This document shows, one piece after another, positions 11,066 to 21,810 of a stretch of DNA of 64,000 nt. The stretch is from Vibrio sp. YMD68 (lineage in GTDB: Bacteria; Pseudomonadota; Gammaproteobacteria; Enterobacterales; Vibrionaceae): the NCBI RefSeq assembly GCF_029958905.1, contig NZ_CP124614.1, forward strand, positions 496,001 to 560,000. Direction: 5' to 3'. Position 1 is the first letter of the stretch; the number at the start of each line of letters is the position of its first letter. The translations under genes were made by a program, and so were the position numbers. The notes beneath the pieces are model-generated. The model had not been told where the DNA came from and ran no database searches. It worked only from the letters and a program-made list of their open reading frames with translations.

Positions 11066-14000
11066 ATGCCAAAACGTACTGACATTAAAAGTATTCTAAT
11101 TCTAGGTGCTGGTCCGATTGTTATCGGTCAAGCCTGTGAGTTTGATTACTCTGGTGCTCAAGCTTGTAAAGCACTTCGTGAAGAAGGCTACCGAGTTATC
11201 CTTGTAAACTCGAACCCAGCAACCATCATGACTGACCCAGATATGGCGGACGCAACATACATTGAACCCATTCAATGGGAAGTTGTTCGTAATATCATCG
11301 CAAAAGAAAAGCCTGATGCAGTTCTACCGACTATGGGTGGTCAAACTGCATTGAACTGTGCGCTTGACCTTGAAAAATACGGCGTTCTTAAAGAATTCGG
11401 CGTAGAAATGATTGGTGCGACGGCTGACGCTATCGACAAAGCAGAAGACCGTTCTCGCTTTGATAAAGCAATGAAAGCCATTGGCCTTGAATGCCCAGTG
11501 GCCGATACTGCGAAAACCATGGAAGAAGCGTACAAAGTTCAAGAAATGGTTGGCTTCCCTTGTATCATTCGTCCGTCATTTACCATGGGTGGTACTGGTG
11601 GCGGTATCGCTTACAACAAAGAAGAATTTGAAGACATCTGTCGTCGTGGTCTGGACTTATCTCCAACCAACGAGCTTCTAATCGATGAGTCTCTTATCGG
11701 TTGGAAAGAGTACGAGATGGAAGTGGTTCGCGATAAAAACGACAACTGTATCATCGTATGTGCGATTGAAAACTTCGACCCAATGGGTATTCACACGGGT
11801 GACTCAATCACCGTGGCTCCAGCTCAAACGCTGACAGACAAAGAATACCAACTCATGCGTAACGCTTCTTTAGCGGTACTGCGTGAGATTGGTGTTGAAA
11901 CAGGTGGTTCAAACGTACAGTTTGGTATCAACCCGAAAGATGGCCGTATGGTTATCATCGAGATGAACCCACGTGTATCTCGCTCTTCAGCACTCGCGTC
12001 TAAAGCAACGGGTTTCCCTATTGCTAAGATTGCAGCGAAACTCGCTGTTGGCTTCACACTAGACGAGTTAATGAATGACATCACTGGCGGCGCAACGCCA
12101 GCATCATTCGAGCCAACAATCGACTACGTAGTAACTAAGATTCCTCGTTTTAACTTCGAGAAATTTGCGGGTGCTAACGACCGTCTAACGACACAAATGA
12201 AGTCGGTTGGTGAAGTGATGGCTATCGGCCGTAACCAACAAGAATCTCTGCAGAAAGCACTTCGCGGCCTAGAAGTTGGTGCGACAGGTTTCGACGAAAT
12301 GGTTGACCTAGATGCACCTGATGCGCTAACAACGATTCGTCATGAGCTGAAAGAAGCGGGTTCAGATCGTATTTGGTACATCGCTGACGCATTCCGTGCT
12401 GGTATGTCGGTAGATGGTGTATTTAACCTAACGCAAATCGACCGTTGGTTCCTGGTTCAAATTGAAGAGATTGTTCTACTCGAACAGCAAGTTAAAGCGA
12501 ACGGTTTTGCTGGTTTAAACAAAGATGTACTGAACAAGCTAAAGCGTAAAGGCTTTGCAGATGCGCGCCTATCTAAGATTCTAGGTGTAGCGGAAAGCGA
12601 AATCCGTCGTTTGCGTGACCAATATGATATCCACCCAGTGTACAAGCGTGTAGATACGTGTGCGGCTGAGTTCTCTTCTGATACAGCTTACATGTACTCA
12701 TCTTACGATGAAGAATGTGAAGCAAACCCAACAGACAAAGAAAAAATCATGATCTTAGGCGGCGGTCCAAACCGTATCGGCCAAGGTATTGAATTCGATT
12801 ACTGTTGTGTACATGCCTCTTTAGCACTACGTGAAGATGGTTACGAAACGATCATGGTTAACTGTAACCCTGAAACAGTTTCTACGGACTACGATACTTC
12901 TGACCGTTTGTACTTTGAACCCGTCACTCTGGAAGATGTACTTGCCATCGTACGTGTTGAAAAGCCTAAAGGCGTTATTGTTCAGTATGGTGGTCAAACG
13001 CCACTTAAACTGGCTCGTGAACTTGAAGCAGCAGGCGTTCCAATTATCGGTACTAGCCCAGACGCTATCGACCGAGCAGAAGATCGTGAGCGTTTCCAAG
13101 TTGCGGTAGACCGTCTAGGCCTACTTCAACCACAAAACGCAACCGTAACGACAATGGAGCAAGCGGTCGAGAAATCTCGCGAAATCGGATTCCCTCTCGT
13201 TGTGCGTCCTTCTTATGTACTTGGTGGCCGTGCGATGGAGATCGTATACGACGAGCAAGACCTGCGTCGTTACTTTAACGAAGCAGTAAGCGTTTCAAAC
13301 GAATCTCCAGTATTGCTTGATAGCTTCCTAGATGACGCTGTCGAAGTGGACGTAGATGCGATTTGTGACGGTGAGCGCGTTGTCATCGGCGGTATCATGG
13401 AGCACATCGAACAAGCGGGTGTTCACTCTGGAGACTCAGCATGTTCTCTGCCTGCATACACGCTTAGCGAAGAAATCCAAGACGTCATGCGCGAGCAAGT
13501 TGAAAAGCTGGCATTTGAGCTCGGTGTTCGTGGTCTAATGAATACTCAGTTCGCTGTGAAGAACAATGAAGTGTACTTAATCGAAGTTAACCCTCGTGCA
13601 GCACGTACCGTTCCATTCGTATCTAAAGCAACAGGCGCACCAATTGCTAAGATTGCAGCGCGTGTTATGGCGGGTCAATCTCTAGAGTCTCAAGGCTTTA
13701 CAAAAGAGATCATCCCACCTTACTACTCAGTGAAAGAAGTGGTATTGCCATTCAACAAATTCCCTGGCGTTGACCCACTATTAGGTCCAGAAATGCGCTC
13801 TACTGGTGAAGTTATGGGTGTGGGTGCGACATTCGCAGAAGCATACTCTAAAGCTGAATTGGGTTGTGGCAACATTTACCCTGAAGGTGGACGTGCACTT
13901 CTTTCTGTTCGTGAAGGCGATAAAGAGCGTGTTGTCGACCTGGCGTCTAAGCTGACTAAGTTGGGTTACCAGTTAGATGCGACTCACGGTACGGCGGTTA

Positions 14001-14296
14001 TTCTTGGTGAAGCGGGTATTAACCCACGCCTAGTGAATAAAGTACACGAAGGTCGTCCTCATATTCTTGACCGTATCAAGAACAATGAATACACCTACAT
14101 TGTGAACACAGCAGCTGGTCGTCAAGCGATTGAAGATTCGAAAGTCCTTCGTCGTGGTGCATTGGCTGAGAAAGTGAACTACACAACAACGTTAAATGCG
14201 GCATTTGCAACCTGTATGGCTCATACAGCAGATGCAAAAACTTCGGTTACTTCAGTGCAAGAGCTACACGCACAAGTAAAAGCAAACGAAGCGTAA
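11066..14296 (+). CDS. carB: carbamoyl phosphate synthase large subunit
   Basis: CarB makes carbamoyl phosphate from bicarbonate, ammonia and two ATP. The 1,076-residue product shows the duplicated ATP-grasp architecture: an N-terminal half starting [21 protein letters not shown] and a second half starting [19 protein letters not shown] near 560, then a C-terminal MGS-like allosteric domain from about 940. Codon usage is strongly biased, as expected of a highly expressed gene. It is co-transcribed with carA and closed by a strong terminator. Confidence 0.99.
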   Translation: MPKRTDIKSILILGAGPIVIGQACEFDYSGAQACKALREEGYRVILVNSNPATIMTDPDMADATYIEPIQWEVVRNIIAKEKPDAVLPTMGGQTALNCALDLEKYGVLKEFGVEMIGATADAIDKAEDRSRFDKAMKAIGLECPVADTAKTMEEAYKVQEMVGFPCIIRPSFTMGGTGGGIAYNKEEFEDICRRGLDLSPTNELLIDESLIGWKEYEMEVVRDKNDNCIIVCAIENFDPMGIHTGDSITVAPAQTLTDKEYQLMRNASLAVLREIGVETGGSNVQFGINPKDGRMVIIEMNPRVSRSSALASKATGFPIAKIAAKLAVGFTLDELMNDITGGATPASFEPTIDYVVTKIPRFNFEKFAGANDRLTTQMKSVGEVMAIGRNQQESLQKALRGLEVGATGFDEMVDLDAPDALTTIRHELKEAGSDRIWYIADAFRAGMSVDGVFNLTQIDRWFLVQIEEIVLLEQQVKANGFAGLNKDVLNKLKRKGFADARLSKILGVAESEIRRLRDQYDIHPVYKRVDTCAAEFSSDTAYMYSSYDEECEANPTDKEKIMILGGGPNRIGQGIEFDYCCVHASLALREDGYETIMVNCNPETVSTDYDTSDRLYFEPVTLEDVLAIVRVEKPKGVIVQYGGQTPLKLARELEAAGVPIIGTSPDAIDRAEDRERFQVAVDRLGLLQPQNATVTTMEQAVEKSREIGFPLVVRPSYVLGGRAMEIVYDEQDLRRYFNEAVSVSNESPVLLDSFLDDAVEVDVDAICDGERVVIGGIMEHIEQAGVHSGDSACSLPAYTLSEEIQDVMREQVEKLAFELGVRGLMNTQFAVKNNEVYLIEVNPRAARTVPFVSKATGAPIAKIAARVMAGQSLESQGFTKEIIPPYYSVKEVVLPFNKFPGVDPLLGPEMRSTGEVMGVGATFAEAYSKAELGCGNIYPEGGRALLSVREGDKERVVDLASKLTKLGYQLDATHGTAVILGEAGINPRLVNKVHEGRPHILDRIKNNEYTYIVNTAAGRQAIEDSKVLRRGALAEKVNYTTTLNAAFATCMAHTADAKTSVTSVQELHAQVKANEA

Positions 14297-14318
14297 TCTC
14301 ACTTAGGTTATATCATTC

Positions 14319-14347
14319 AAGCCCGCTCTATTGAGCGGGCTTTTTTA
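14319..14347 (+). terminator. terminator after carB
   Basis: AAGCCCGCTC (14319-14328) and GAGCGGGCTT (14333-14342) form a 10-bp G/C-rich stem with loop TATT and a T-run. Confidence 0.92.
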
Positions 14348-14445
14348 TTAGCACTCTTGTTATTTAGTGCATTCAATTAAGACGACAGTCATTTTGTATT
14401 AATACCGTCTTTTTATACGGTGAAAGATATTTATCTAGATGTGTT

Positions 14446-15066
14446 TTACTTACCCAATGCGAAAGTAGGCAAAGATAAGTGCCAACGAATTGCGCCTAAA
14501 CGAATGGCTAGGGTAGAGGTTAAGCCTGCGAGAAAGGCCGTTGTAGAGTCATAGCCCATAGACAGCCCAACGGTATGAAAAATCCCACCCACAATACACG
14601 CAGTAGCATAGACTTCGCTACGCAAGACCATTGGAACTTCACGTGCGAGCATATCTCGAATGATGCCTCCGCCACAGCCGGTAATGACCCCCATTATGAC
14701 GGCAACCATAGCCGAGTCTTGATATATCAACGATTTTTCCACACCAATGCCGACAAAAACGCCCAGACCAATCGCATCACATACTGGGAGTATCCACCAG
14801 GCGACTCGCTTTGGCCGACGGACAATAAGCATAGTGATAAGGCAGGTAATAAAAATGACCCACAGATAAGTGGTGTCAGTAATCCAAAAAACAGGCGTGG
14901 CACCGAGCGCCATGTCACGAATTGTCCCTCCGCCAATCGCGGTGACACTTCCCAATACGACGACACCAAACGGGTCCATTTTTAGTCGGCCAGCGAGAAG
15001 AACACCGGATATAGCAAAAATGGCCGTGCCAAAAAGATCAAATAGATAGAGCAGCATGGAATCCAT
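14446..15066 (-). CDS. TRIC-family (UPF0126) membrane protein, YicG/YadS-like
   Basis: This 206-residue, very hydrophobic protein carries two copies of a pattern typical of UPF0126: GSVTAIGGGTIRDMALG (about 39-55) and GVITGCGGGIIRDMLAR (about 125-141), separated by about seven membrane segments. The family was linked structurally to trimeric intracellular cation channels, so a monovalent cation channel is possible, but its physiological role in Vibrio is not known. It is a single gene on the minus strand downstream of carB and upstream of btuF. Confidence 0.82.
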   Translation of the reverse strand: MDSMLLYLFDLFGTAIFAISGVLLAGRLKMDPFGVVVLGSVTAIGGGTIRDMALGATPVFWITDTTYLWVIFITCLITMLIVRRPKRVAWWILPVCDAIGLGVFVGIGVEKSLIYQDSAMVAVIMGVITGCGGGIIRDMLAREVPMVLRSEVYATACIVGGIFHTVGLSMGYDSTTAFLAGLTSTLAIRLGAIRWHLSLPTFALGK

Positions 15067-15134
15067 GAGACAGATTACTCATTTATTAGTAGGAACATTT
15101 AGGCGGAAATTGTACGAAATTCTCTACTAAAGCG

Positions 15135-15956
15135 TTAGCGTTTTTCGCGGATGGATTGTAAGTGTTCACACACTTGCTTTACTGCGCCGAGGGTTCTTGG
15201 GGTTGGTCGATTTATAAAGTCTGAGTTGAGTGTCCACATAGCGTTATTTTCTATCGCAGAGAGCTGTTTTTTCCAAGGGTGCCACATGCTTCCATCGCTA
15301 AGGGCATGTTCAGATAAAAACAGCGCTTCTGGCTGTGCAACCACGACTTGTTCAATACCCACCTGTGGGTATGGAGTGGCACTGCGTTCAAAGACATTCA
15401 CGCCACCACAAAAAGAGAAAACTTCACTTGGCCAATGCCCTTGAGCGACGGTAATAATTGGCTTTTCATTGAGTTGATAAAAATAACTCACAGGGTCTTC
15501 TACATCGTAACGTTTTGAAAGATCTGCAAGTTGATCTCTAAATGCTTGCGCTTGGGCTCGACCCAGTTTCGGGTTATCGCTAAACTCACTGAGATCGTCG
15601 ATATTGTCTGCAATGTCACTGAGCGTCTTGGTGTGTGAATCATAGATAGTGAAACCAAATTGACGAAGCATCTCGAGTTCTTTCTTGGGGTTGCCTGACG
15701 GCCAAGCAATAATGAGATCCGGTTGAAGGGCAATAATACGCTCGAGTTTCATGCCTTGATAGTTGGCGACTTTTTCAAGGGATTGGGCTTCTTCTGGGTA
15801 GTCGCTCATGGCACTCACCGCAATGAGCTTATCGCCAAGCCCTGCTGCAAAGGCAATTTCTGTCGCATGAGGCGCTAGCGCTATGACTCTTTCTACGGGA
15901 GCGGAGACAACAGAAGTCGTTATAAGCAGTGGTAGTATCGAGATAAAACGAAACAT
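15135..15956 (-). CDS. btuF: periplasmic cobalamin-binding protein BtuF-like
   Basis: The 273-residue product has a short signal peptide (hydrophobic segment about 4-18, cut near VVSA-PVE) and a class III periplasmic-binding fold, with RVIALAPHATEIAFAAG at the N-terminus and the helical hinge typical of BtuF and FhuD. It would deliver vitamin B12 to the BtuCD importer. Its start directly follows the stop of the CbiB-like gene (coordinates 15956/15957), so the two are one transcription unit, which supports the cobalamin assignment over a siderophore one. No btuCD is in the window. Confidence 0.85.
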   Translation of the reverse strand: MFRFISILPLLITTSVVSAPVERVIALAPHATEIAFAAGLGDKLIAVSAMSDYPEEAQSLEKVANYQGMKLERIIALQPDLIIAWPSGNPKKELEMLRQFGFTIYDSHTKTLSDIADNIDDLSEFSDNPKLGRAQAQAFRDQLADLSKRYDVEDPVSYFYQLNEKPIITVAQGHWPSEVFSFCGGVNVFERSATPYPQVGIEQVVVAQPEALFLSEHALSDGSMWHPWKKQLSAIENNAMWTLNSDFINRPTPRTLGAVKQVCEHLQSIREKR

Positions 15957-16910
15957 TTAAACGCCTTGATATAAAAGGAAAAGAATCACGCTTTGAATGA
16001 GCGTCCATGCGAAAACACGCCACGCAACGAGCGTTTGTATTTGTGATAAATGAATCGCAGAGGGAGCAATACGGCCACCTATTTTGGCTCGTACACTTTT
16101 GCGGTTTTCATAAATAGCGGGGCCACCTAAAGAAAGCTCCAGTTTGTTACCGACGGCAGCAAGCAACCAAGCCGGACCTGGTAACGGCCAAGATGTGCTT
16201 TGAGCCAGCATCGCTTTAAAGGTGTAAACGGCTTTATTTCCACACACAACAAACAGCGCAAACAGTCGTAAAGGGATAAAGTCCAAGAGGGCGACGGTTC
16301 GGGTTACCGCTAGGCCAAAAGGGGAAAATTGGGAACGAGAAGGAGACCACGCTCTCGCCAGTTCCGCTGATAGTCGATAGATTAAAGCGCCGCTTCCACC
16401 GCCGATTGCGTACCAAAAAAGCACACACACCACATTTCGCCCATAACCCATGATGATGGTTTCAGCGCCAGCTTTGCCAAGCCCTAAAGCTGACAAGCGG
16501 CTTGTATCTCGATTGAGTACTGGGGAAAGCAAGGATCTAGCGGTCGATTTATCGTCATGAGCGAGTGCCTTGGTCAGTCCATTTGCAAGGACTTCATTGC
16601 TGCGCCAATCTAGGGCAAGTAGCAGTAAAGCCAGTTCGAATAACTGAGGTTGCCACACTAATGGTTTTAGCGCCCATAGCACGAGAATCGTTGGGATGAC
16701 CATTAGTAACCAAGCAAGCGTGCCGGAAATCAAGCTCTGTGAGTAGTGATTATTGACGTTCACTTTTTCAGCGAGTTGCTCTGCAAACTTATGCCATAGT
16801 GTCGTAGGGTGAGCGCTTCGAGGGATTGGGATAAGCAGATGAAACAACAAGGCTCCCCACATGACGAGGAGCACTCCATTTGAATAGAACTGACTAAAAA
16901 TCTCTTCCAT
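15957..16910 (-). CDS. CbiB/CobD-like membrane protein (adenosylcobinamide-phosphate synthase family)
   Basis: This 317-residue polytopic protein resembles CobD/CbiB, the enzyme that attaches aminopropanol to adenosylcobyric acid late in cobalamin synthesis. The region around LNRDTSRLSALGLGKAGAETI (about 134-154) is like the conserved CbiB core. Vibrio usually lacks the full corrin pathway, so the protein may serve in cobinamide salvage, or be an AmpE-like paralogue. Its place between mtnN and btuF on the same strand, nearly touching btuF, favours a cobamide role. No start ambiguity is evident. Confidence 0.72.
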   Translation of the reverse strand: MEEIFSQFYSNGVLLVMWGALLFHLLIPIPRSAHPTTLWHKFAEQLAEKVNVNNHYSQSLISGTLAWLLMVIPTILVLWALKPLVWQPQLFELALLLLALDWRSNEVLANGLTKALAHDDKSTARSLLSPVLNRDTSRLSALGLGKAGAETIIMGYGRNVVCVLFWYAIGGGSGALIYRLSAELARAWSPSRSQFSPFGLAVTRTVALLDFIPLRLFALFVVCGNKAVYTFKAMLAQSTSWPLPGPAWLLAAVGNKLELSLGGPAIYENRKSVRAKIGGRIAPSAIHLSQIQTLVAWRVFAWTLIQSVILFLLYQGV

Positions 16911-16925
16911 GATATCCGTCGTTAA

Positions 16926-17621
16926 CTATTTAAGCAGTTGAACCATTTTTATCACCATCTCTGAAGAGCTTTGTGCAGCAAGAGGCAGGAACTCTTCAAA
17001 ACTCATTGGAGACTCTTTATCGGCAACATCGGAAATAGCACGTACCACAACAAAAGGAACATTAAACTGATGACAAGTCTGAGCAATCGCAGAGGCTTCC
17101 ATTTCGACCGCAATAACAGTCGGGAAATGTGTGCGAATAAACGTTTGACGTTCTGCGCTACAAACAAAGGCATCACCGGTACAAATTAGGCCTCGAACCG
17201 CGTGTTTGTCTTCCATTTGTGCCAGTGCTTTTTCTGCAATGTCCATTAGATTTGAGTCGGCAAGAAAGGCAGCAGGCTGTCCCGCCATTTGGCCAATTTC
17301 GTAGCCAAAAGCGGTCACATCAGCATCGTGATGACGAACTTCAGTGGAGATGACGACATCGCCTAAATTGAGAGTAGAGTCAAAACCACCCGCAGAGCCG
17401 GTATTGATGACAACGTCTGGCTGATATTCATCAAGTAAAATGGTGGTACCAATAGCGGCAGCGACTTTACCAATGCCCGACTGTAAGAGCACGACATCAA
17501 CACCGTTAAGTTCACCTGAGAAGAAGTTGCAGCCCGCTTTGTTGACTTCTTTACAATTAGATATTGCCTGCTTAAGGATGGTAACTTCTTGTTCCATAGC
17601 GCCAATGATGCCGATTTTCAT
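16926..17621 (-). CDS. mtnN: 5'-methylthioadenosine/S-adenosylhomocysteine nucleosidase
   Basis: MtnN (Pfs) cleaves MTA and SAH, recycling methionine and purine and feeding autoinducer-2 synthesis with LuxS. The 231-residue product starts [13 protein letters not shown] and includes the catalytic region [11 protein letters not shown] (about 172-182) and AISDVADKE (about 195-203) with the catalytic Asp. A longer frame exists, but the ATG at 17621 has a good AGGAT site 7 bases upstream and gives the family length. It leads the minus-strand unit mtnN-cbiB-btuF. Confidence 0.96.
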   Translation of the reverse strand: MKIGIIGAMEQEVTILKQAISNCKEVNKAGCNFFSGELNGVDVVLLQSGIGKVAAAIGTTILLDEYQPDVVINTGSAGGFDSTLNLGDVVISTEVRHHDADVTAFGYEIGQMAGQPAAFLADSNLMDIAEKALAQMEDKHAVRGLICTGDAFVCSAERQTFIRTHFPTVIAVEMEASAIAQTCHQFNVPFVVVRAISDVADKESPMSFEEFLPLAAQSSSEMVIKMVQLLK

Positions 17622-17740
17622 GTGTGATCCTAATGATTTATTTAAAGGTGTTAAGCCTAAGTTTAACATGAAAAAATTGAGCACAAATACTCTTTAATCG
17701 CTAGAGTAGGCAAGGGAAGGTATTCCGTTGTTATATTCAG

Positions 17741-17769
17741 TTGCCATAGTATCTAGATTCCCCTATAAT
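17741..17769 (+). promoter_or_regulatory. rpsO promoter
   Basis: TTGCCA (17741-17746), 17-base spacer and a perfect TATAAT (17764-17769), about 74 bases before rpsO. Confidence 0.78.
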
Positions 17770-17842
17770 CCGCGCTTCGCGTAGTGGCTGAATCAGAGAT
17801 TGGCTGCTACAACTATAAACCTACTCTTATTAGGAGAGCATT

Positions 17843-18112
17843 ATGTCTCTGAATGCAGAAACTAAAGCAGCAATCGTTGCAGAATACGCACAATCTGAAG
17901 GCGACACTGGTTCACCAGAAGTTCAAGTAGCACTACTTACTGCTTCTATCAACCACCTTCAAGGTCACTTTAAAGCTCACAAAGGCGATCACCACAGCCG
18001 TCGTGGTCTTCTACGCATGGTATCTAGCCGTCGTAAACTTCTTGATTACTTGAAAGGCAAAGACCTAGCTCGTTACCAAGATCTAATCAAACGTCAAGGT
18101 CTACGTCGCTAA
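17843..18112 (+). CDS. rpsO: 30S ribosomal protein S15
   Basis: S15 binds the 16S rRNA central domain early in 30S assembly. The 89-residue protein has the family pattern [14 protein letters not shown] (about 21-34) and [25 protein letters not shown] (about 41-65, key residues HHSRRGL). It has its own promoter and an AGGAGA ribosome site. The gene precedes pnp as in all enterics and vibrios, with a terminator between them that usually allows partial read-through. Confidence 0.99.
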   Translation: MSLNAETKAAIVAEYAQSEGDTGSPEVQVALLTASINHLQGHFKAHKGDHHSRRGLLRMVSSRRKLLDYLKGKDLARYQDLIKRQGLRR

Positions 18113-18140
18113 TTAGTAGCTGCATAGAAAGTTTGTTTAG

Positions 18141-18166
18141 AAAGGGGCTATATGCCCCTTTTTTGT
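18141..18166 (+). terminator. terminator between rpsO and pnp
   Basis: AAAGGGGC (18141-18148) pairs with GCCCCTTT (18154-18161) followed by T residues. Confidence 0.88.
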
Positions 18167-18242
18167 TGCCTAAAATTCAGTGAAACCATGCTTTTTTTTA
18201 GGACAAAGTAACCGATCATAGCAAAACACCGCTCATATAGTT

Positions 18243-18248
18243 TATACT
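18243..18248 (+). promoter_or_regulatory. possible -10 box for pnp
   Basis: TATACT is a good -10 hexamer about 210 bases before pnp and upstream of the leader hairpin. No convincing -35 box lies at 16-18 bases, so this is tentative. Confidence 0.35.
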
Positions 18249-18320
18249 ACGCCTCGCCTATCATGCTCTTGCACTAGGCACATAAATTTGTTCAAGAATT
18301 ACAGTCACAGATGTCGGCCT

Positions 18321-18397
18321 ATTGGTCGCGACTATTCAAAAGCGATTAGGTTAATAGTTTGGTTATCCTTAGTCTCTTTTCACTAGTCGCGATTGGT
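18321..18397 (+). promoter_or_regulatory. long hairpin in pnp leader (RNase III-type site)
   Basis: TCGCGACTA (18326-18334) and TAGTCGCGA (18384-18392) are perfect arms that extend outward with A-U and G-U pairs and inward through AAAAG/CTTTT and GATTAGG/CCTTAGTC. The result is a stem spanning about 75 bases. In E. coli the pnp leader has a comparable hairpin cut by RNase III, after which PNPase destabilises its own mRNA. Conservation of that autoregulation here is inferred. Confidence 0.68.
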
Positions 18398-18455
18398 AAT
18401 CTCTTGAACGGTCACTTACTTATTCTAAAGTTACTCTTTAGATCAAGGATATATA

Positions 18456-20579
18456 ATGTTTGAAAAACCAGTTGTAAAGTCGTTTCAATACGGCAACCAC
18501 ACCGTTACTCTAGAAACTGGCGTTATTGCACGCCAAGCTACTGCTGCTGTAATGGCCACGATGGACGATACGTCAGTATTCGTTTCTGTTGTTGCTAAAA
18601 AAGAAGCGGTTGCAGGTCAAGATTTCTTTCCACTAACAGTAAACTACCAAGAGCGTACTTACGCTGCAGGTAAAATCCCTGGTGGTTTCTTCAAGCGTGA
18701 AGGTCGTCCTTCAGAAGCTGAAACACTAACGGCTCGTCTAATCGACCGTCCGATTCGTCCACTTTTCCCAAGTGCGTTTAAAAACGAAGTACAGGTTATC
18801 GCGACGGTTGTTTCTATCAACCCTGACGTAAACCCAGACATGATCACTATGATCGCAACGTCTGCAGCTCTTGCTATCTCTGGTGCACCATTTAATGGTC
18901 CTATCGGTGCTGCACGTGTTGGTCACATTGACGGTCAACTTGTTCTTAACCCTTCAAACACAGAGCTTGAAAGTTCTAAACTAGACCTCGTTGTGTCTGG
19001 TACTGAAGGTGCGGTACTTATGGTTGAATCTGAAGCCGATAACCTATCTGAAGAAGAAATGCTTGCTGCTGTTGTTTACGGTCACGACCAACAACAAGTT
19101 GTCATTAAAGCGATCAATGAATTTGCTGCTGAAGTTGCGACTCCAGCGTGGGATTGGACTGCTCCAGAAGTAAACGCAGAGCTTAAAGCTCAAGTTGCTG
19201 AACTTGCTGAAGCACGTCTATCTGAAGCGTACCAAATTACTGAAAAAATGGCGCGTTACGAGAAAGTCGGCGTCATTAAGAATGAAGCAGTTGCAGCACT
19301 TCTAGCGCAAGACGAAAACCTAGATGAGCGCGAAATCCGCGGTATGCTTGGTTCTCTAGAGAAAAACGTAGTACGTAGCCGCATTATTGCTGGTCACCCA
19401 CGTATCGACGGCCGTGAAAAAGACATGGTTCGTGCACTAGATGTGCGTACTGGTGTTCTTCCACGTACACACGGTTCTTCACTATTTACTCGTGGTGAAA
19501 CTCAAGCACTTGTTACTGCAACGCTTGGTACACAACGTGATGCTCAAATCATCGATAGCCTAATGGGCGAGAAGAAAGATCACTTCCTTCTACATTACAA
19601 CTTCCCTCCATACTGTGTAGGTGAAACGGGTTTTGTTGGTTCTCCAAAGCGTCGTGAAATCGGCCACGGTAAACTGGCTAAGCGCGGTATCCAAGCGGTT
19701 ATGCCTTCAATTGAAGAATTCCCATACACAGTGCGTGTTGTATCGGAAATCACAGAATCGAACGGTTCTTCTTCAATGGCTTCTGTATGTGGCACATCTC
19801 TAGCACTTATGGATGCGGGTGTTCCAATCAAAGCTTCTGTTGCGGGTATCGCAATGGGTCTGGTTAAAGAAGGCGACGATTTCGTTGTTCTTTCTGACAT
19901 CCTTGGCGATGAAGATCACCTAGGTGACATGGACTTTAAAGTAGCGGGTACTAACGCAGGTATTACAGCGCTTCAAATGGACATCAAGATCGAAGGTATC
20001 ACTAAAGAGATCATGCAAATTGCTCTTAACCAAGCGCAAGGTGCACGTAAGCACATCCTTTCTGTAATGGATGAAGCTATCTCTGGTGCTCGTGACGATA
20101 TTTCTGAGTTCGCTCCACGTATCCACACAATGAAAATCAACACTGATAAGATCCGTGATGTTATCGGTAAAGGTGGCGCTGTTATTCGTTCTCTATGTGA
20201 AGAGACGGGTACAACGATTGAAATCGAAGATGACGGTACAGTTAAGATTGCTGCAACATCTGGTGAGCAAGCTGAAGATGCGATCAACCGCATTAAAGCA
20301 CTAACTGCTGAAGTTGAAGTGGGCACAATCTACACGGGTAAAGTGGCTCGTCTTGCAGATTTTGGTGCGTTCGTTAACATTCTTCCAGGTAAAGATGGTC
20401 TGGTACACATTTCTCAAATCGCTGATAAGCGTATCGAGAAAGTGTCGGATTACCTAACTGAAGGTCAAGAAGTTAAAGTTAAAGTTCTTGAAATTGACCG
20501 TCAAGGCCGTGTTCGTCTAAGCATGAAAGAAGCGACAGATAAGCCTGCAGAAGAAGCTCCAGCGGCAGACGCAGAGTAA
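18456..20579 (+). CDS. pnp: polyribonucleotide nucleotidyltransferase (PNPase)
   Basis: PNPase degrades RNA 3' to 5' phosphorolytically and is part of the RNA degradosome. The 707-residue product has two RNase PH domains (about 10-140 and 310-540) around an all-helical linker, a KH domain with [15 protein letters not shown] (about 564-578), an S1 domain (about 620-690) with [15 protein letters not shown], and a short acidic tail. The catalytic [14 protein letters not shown] region is in the second core. The leader hairpin suggests classic autoregulation. Confidence 0.99.
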   Translation: MFEKPVVKSFQYGNHTVTLETGVIARQATAAVMATMDDTSVFVSVVAKKEAVAGQDFFPLTVNYQERTYAAGKIPGGFFKREGRPSEAETLTARLIDRPIRPLFPSAFKNEVQVIATVVSINPDVNPDMITMIATSAALAISGAPFNGPIGAARVGHIDGQLVLNPSNTELESSKLDLVVSGTEGAVLMVESEADNLSEEEMLAAVVYGHDQQQVVIKAINEFAAEVATPAWDWTAPEVNAELKAQVAELAEARLSEAYQITEKMARYEKVGVIKNEAVAALLAQDENLDEREIRGMLGSLEKNVVRSRIIAGHPRIDGREKDMVRALDVRTGVLPRTHGSSLFTRGETQALVTATLGTQRDAQIIDSLMGEKKDHFLLHYNFPPYCVGETGFVGSPKRREIGHGKLAKRGIQAVMPSIEEFPYTVRVVSEITESNGSSSMASVCGTSLALMDAGVPIKASVAGIAMGLVKEGDDFVVLSDILGDEDHLGDMDFKVAGTNAGITALQMDIKIEGITKEIMQIALNQAQGARKHILSVMDEAISGARDDISEFAPRIHTMKINTDKIRDVIGKGGAVIRSLCEETGTTIEIEDDGTVKIAATSGEQAEDAINRIKALTAEVEVGTIYTGKVARLADFGAFVNILPGKDGLVHISQIADKRIEKVSDYLTEGQEVKVKVLEIDRQGRVRLSMKEATDKPAEEAPAADAE

Positions 20580-20630
20580 TTCGTTACACTTAAATAGGTA
20601 ATTTGACCTATTGAGTATAAAGCATGTTAT

Positions 20631-20658
20631 AAAGGGAGCCTTATCGCTCCCTTTTTTT
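20631..20658 (+). terminator. terminator after pnp
   Basis: AAAGGGAGC (20631-20639) and GCTCCCTTT (20646-20654) with loop CTTATC and a T-run. A longer reading of the nlpI frame would run through this terminator, which argues for the later start of nlpI. Confidence 0.88.
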
Positions 20659-20706
20659 CATCTTATTTTCCAGCAAATGTATGTTGGGCGACAGGAGTAT
20701 CTATTT

Positions 20707-21633
20707 GTGAAATGGTTTCGTAGCGCCACATTAAGTGCATTTTTGTTGGTCACAGCGGGGTGTGCTTCCACATCAACACCCGATCAAGATCAGTGGGTCT
20801 ACCCACCAATGGCCGTGCCATTACAGGCCAGTGTTCAGCAAGAAGTTCAAATTGCTCGTTTAACTCAATTACTTCAACGAGCTGACTTGCAAGATGAAGT
20901 TAGAGCAAAAATGCATTATGAACGCGGTAATTACTATGACAGTGTTGGTCTGCGTGATTTAGCCCGATTGGATTTCAATCAATCACTATCATTAAACCCA
21001 GCTCAACCTGATATTTTTAATTTGTTGGGTGTCTATTTTACTCAAGTTGGTGAGTTTGATGCTGCCTATGAAGCTTTTGACTCAACGTTAGAGCTTGATC
21101 CAGATAACGCTTACGCAGAACGTAATCGTGCGATTGCTCTTTATTACGGTGGACGCATCGATCTTGCTTACGAAGAGATGTCGACACATTTTGAACGTGA
21201 TCCTAGCGATCCATTTGGGGCGCTTTGGCTCTATATCATTCAATCGGAGATGGATCTTGAAGCCGCAAAATCCGCATTGATGACTCGGTACGAAGCGCGT
21301 ACAGAAGAATGGGGTTGGGTTCTCGTCGGTCTGACGTTAAATGACATCTCGGAAGAGAATGCATTTAAAGCCATTTTAGTTGGCACAAGAGATAATACGT
21401 TACTTGCCCAACGCTTAACGGAAGTTTACTTCTACATGGCGAAGCGTTACCAACAGGAAGGGGATTTTGCCAGTGCTATTTCTCTGTACAAACTGGCTTT
21501 AGCAGGCAATGTGTTTGAGTATGTGGAGCATCGGTATTCCTTTTTAGAGTTAAGCCGTATTTACAATCAAGTCAAAGCTGATCAACTTGCTCAAGCAAAG
21601 AAACAAGCATTGACTGAGCCGCAAGAGCAGTAA
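20707..21633 (+). CDS. nlpI: outer-membrane lipoprotein NlpI
   Basis: NlpI is a TPR-containing lipoprotein that scaffolds peptidoglycan endopeptidases and directs Prc-mediated degradation of them. I place the start at GTG 20707, 9 bases after AGGAG, because it gives a standard lipoprotein signal (KWFRSATLSAFLLVTAGC, lipobox VTAGC). Several TPR motifs follow, for example LARLDFNQSLSLNPAQPDIF and FDAAYEAFDSTLELDPDNAY. The resulting 308 residues match the family. An in-frame upstream TTG would add residues encoded by the pnp terminator. Confidence 0.93.
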   Translation: MKWFRSATLSAFLLVTAGCASTSTPDQDQWVYPPMAVPLQASVQQEVQIARLTQLLQRADLQDEVRAKMHYERGNYYDSVGLRDLARLDFNQSLSLNPAQPDIFNLLGVYFTQVGEFDAAYEAFDSTLELDPDNAYAERNRAIALYYGGRIDLAYEEMSTHFERDPSDPFGALWLYIIQSEMDLEAAKSALMTRYEARTEEWGWVLVGLTLNDISEENAFKAILVGTRDNTLLAQRLTEVYFYMAKRYQQEGDFASAISLYKLALAGNVFEYVEHRYSFLELSRIYNQVKADQLAQAKKQALTEPQEQ

Positions 21634-21655
21634 AGACACCTCTGAGACTGACAAG

Positions 21656-21708
21656 ACCGCCTGTTATTGACGATCATTTTAATGGTCGTCAATAACAGGC
21701 GGTTTTTT
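21656..21708 (+). terminator. very long terminator hairpin after nlpI
   Basis: A stem of about 22 bp (arms 21656-21677 and 21682-21703, one G-U pair) is followed by TTTTTT. It is unusually long for an intrinsic terminator. Confidence 0.9.
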
Positions 21709-21764
21709 ATTGCCTTATGTATATTGCCAGAGACCTATTGCTTTACACCCAAGATGCATTAAAA

Positions 21765-21780
21765 TAGTTAGCCTGGCTAA
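21765..21780 (+). promoter_or_regulatory. operator-like palindrome upstream of MarR gene
   Basis: TTAGCC-T-GGCTAA (21768-21780) is a perfect palindrome about 30 bases before the MarR start. The decamer TAGTTAGCCT (21765-21774) recurs in the palindrome before the MATE gene, suggesting a shared operator. Confidence 0.45.
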
Positions 21781-21810
21781 TTAAATTAAATTGAATTGAG
21801 TTGTGCTGTT

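Noticed and set aside
14575..14985. 136-codon plus-strand frame antisense to the TRIC-family gene
   Set aside because: Composition rich in Asn/Thr/Asp, no ribosome site, and fully antisense to a gene with clear family motifs.
20611..20706. N-terminal extension of nlpI
   Set aside because: It would translate the pnp terminator and hide the lipoprotein signal peptide; GTG 20707 has a better ribosome site.
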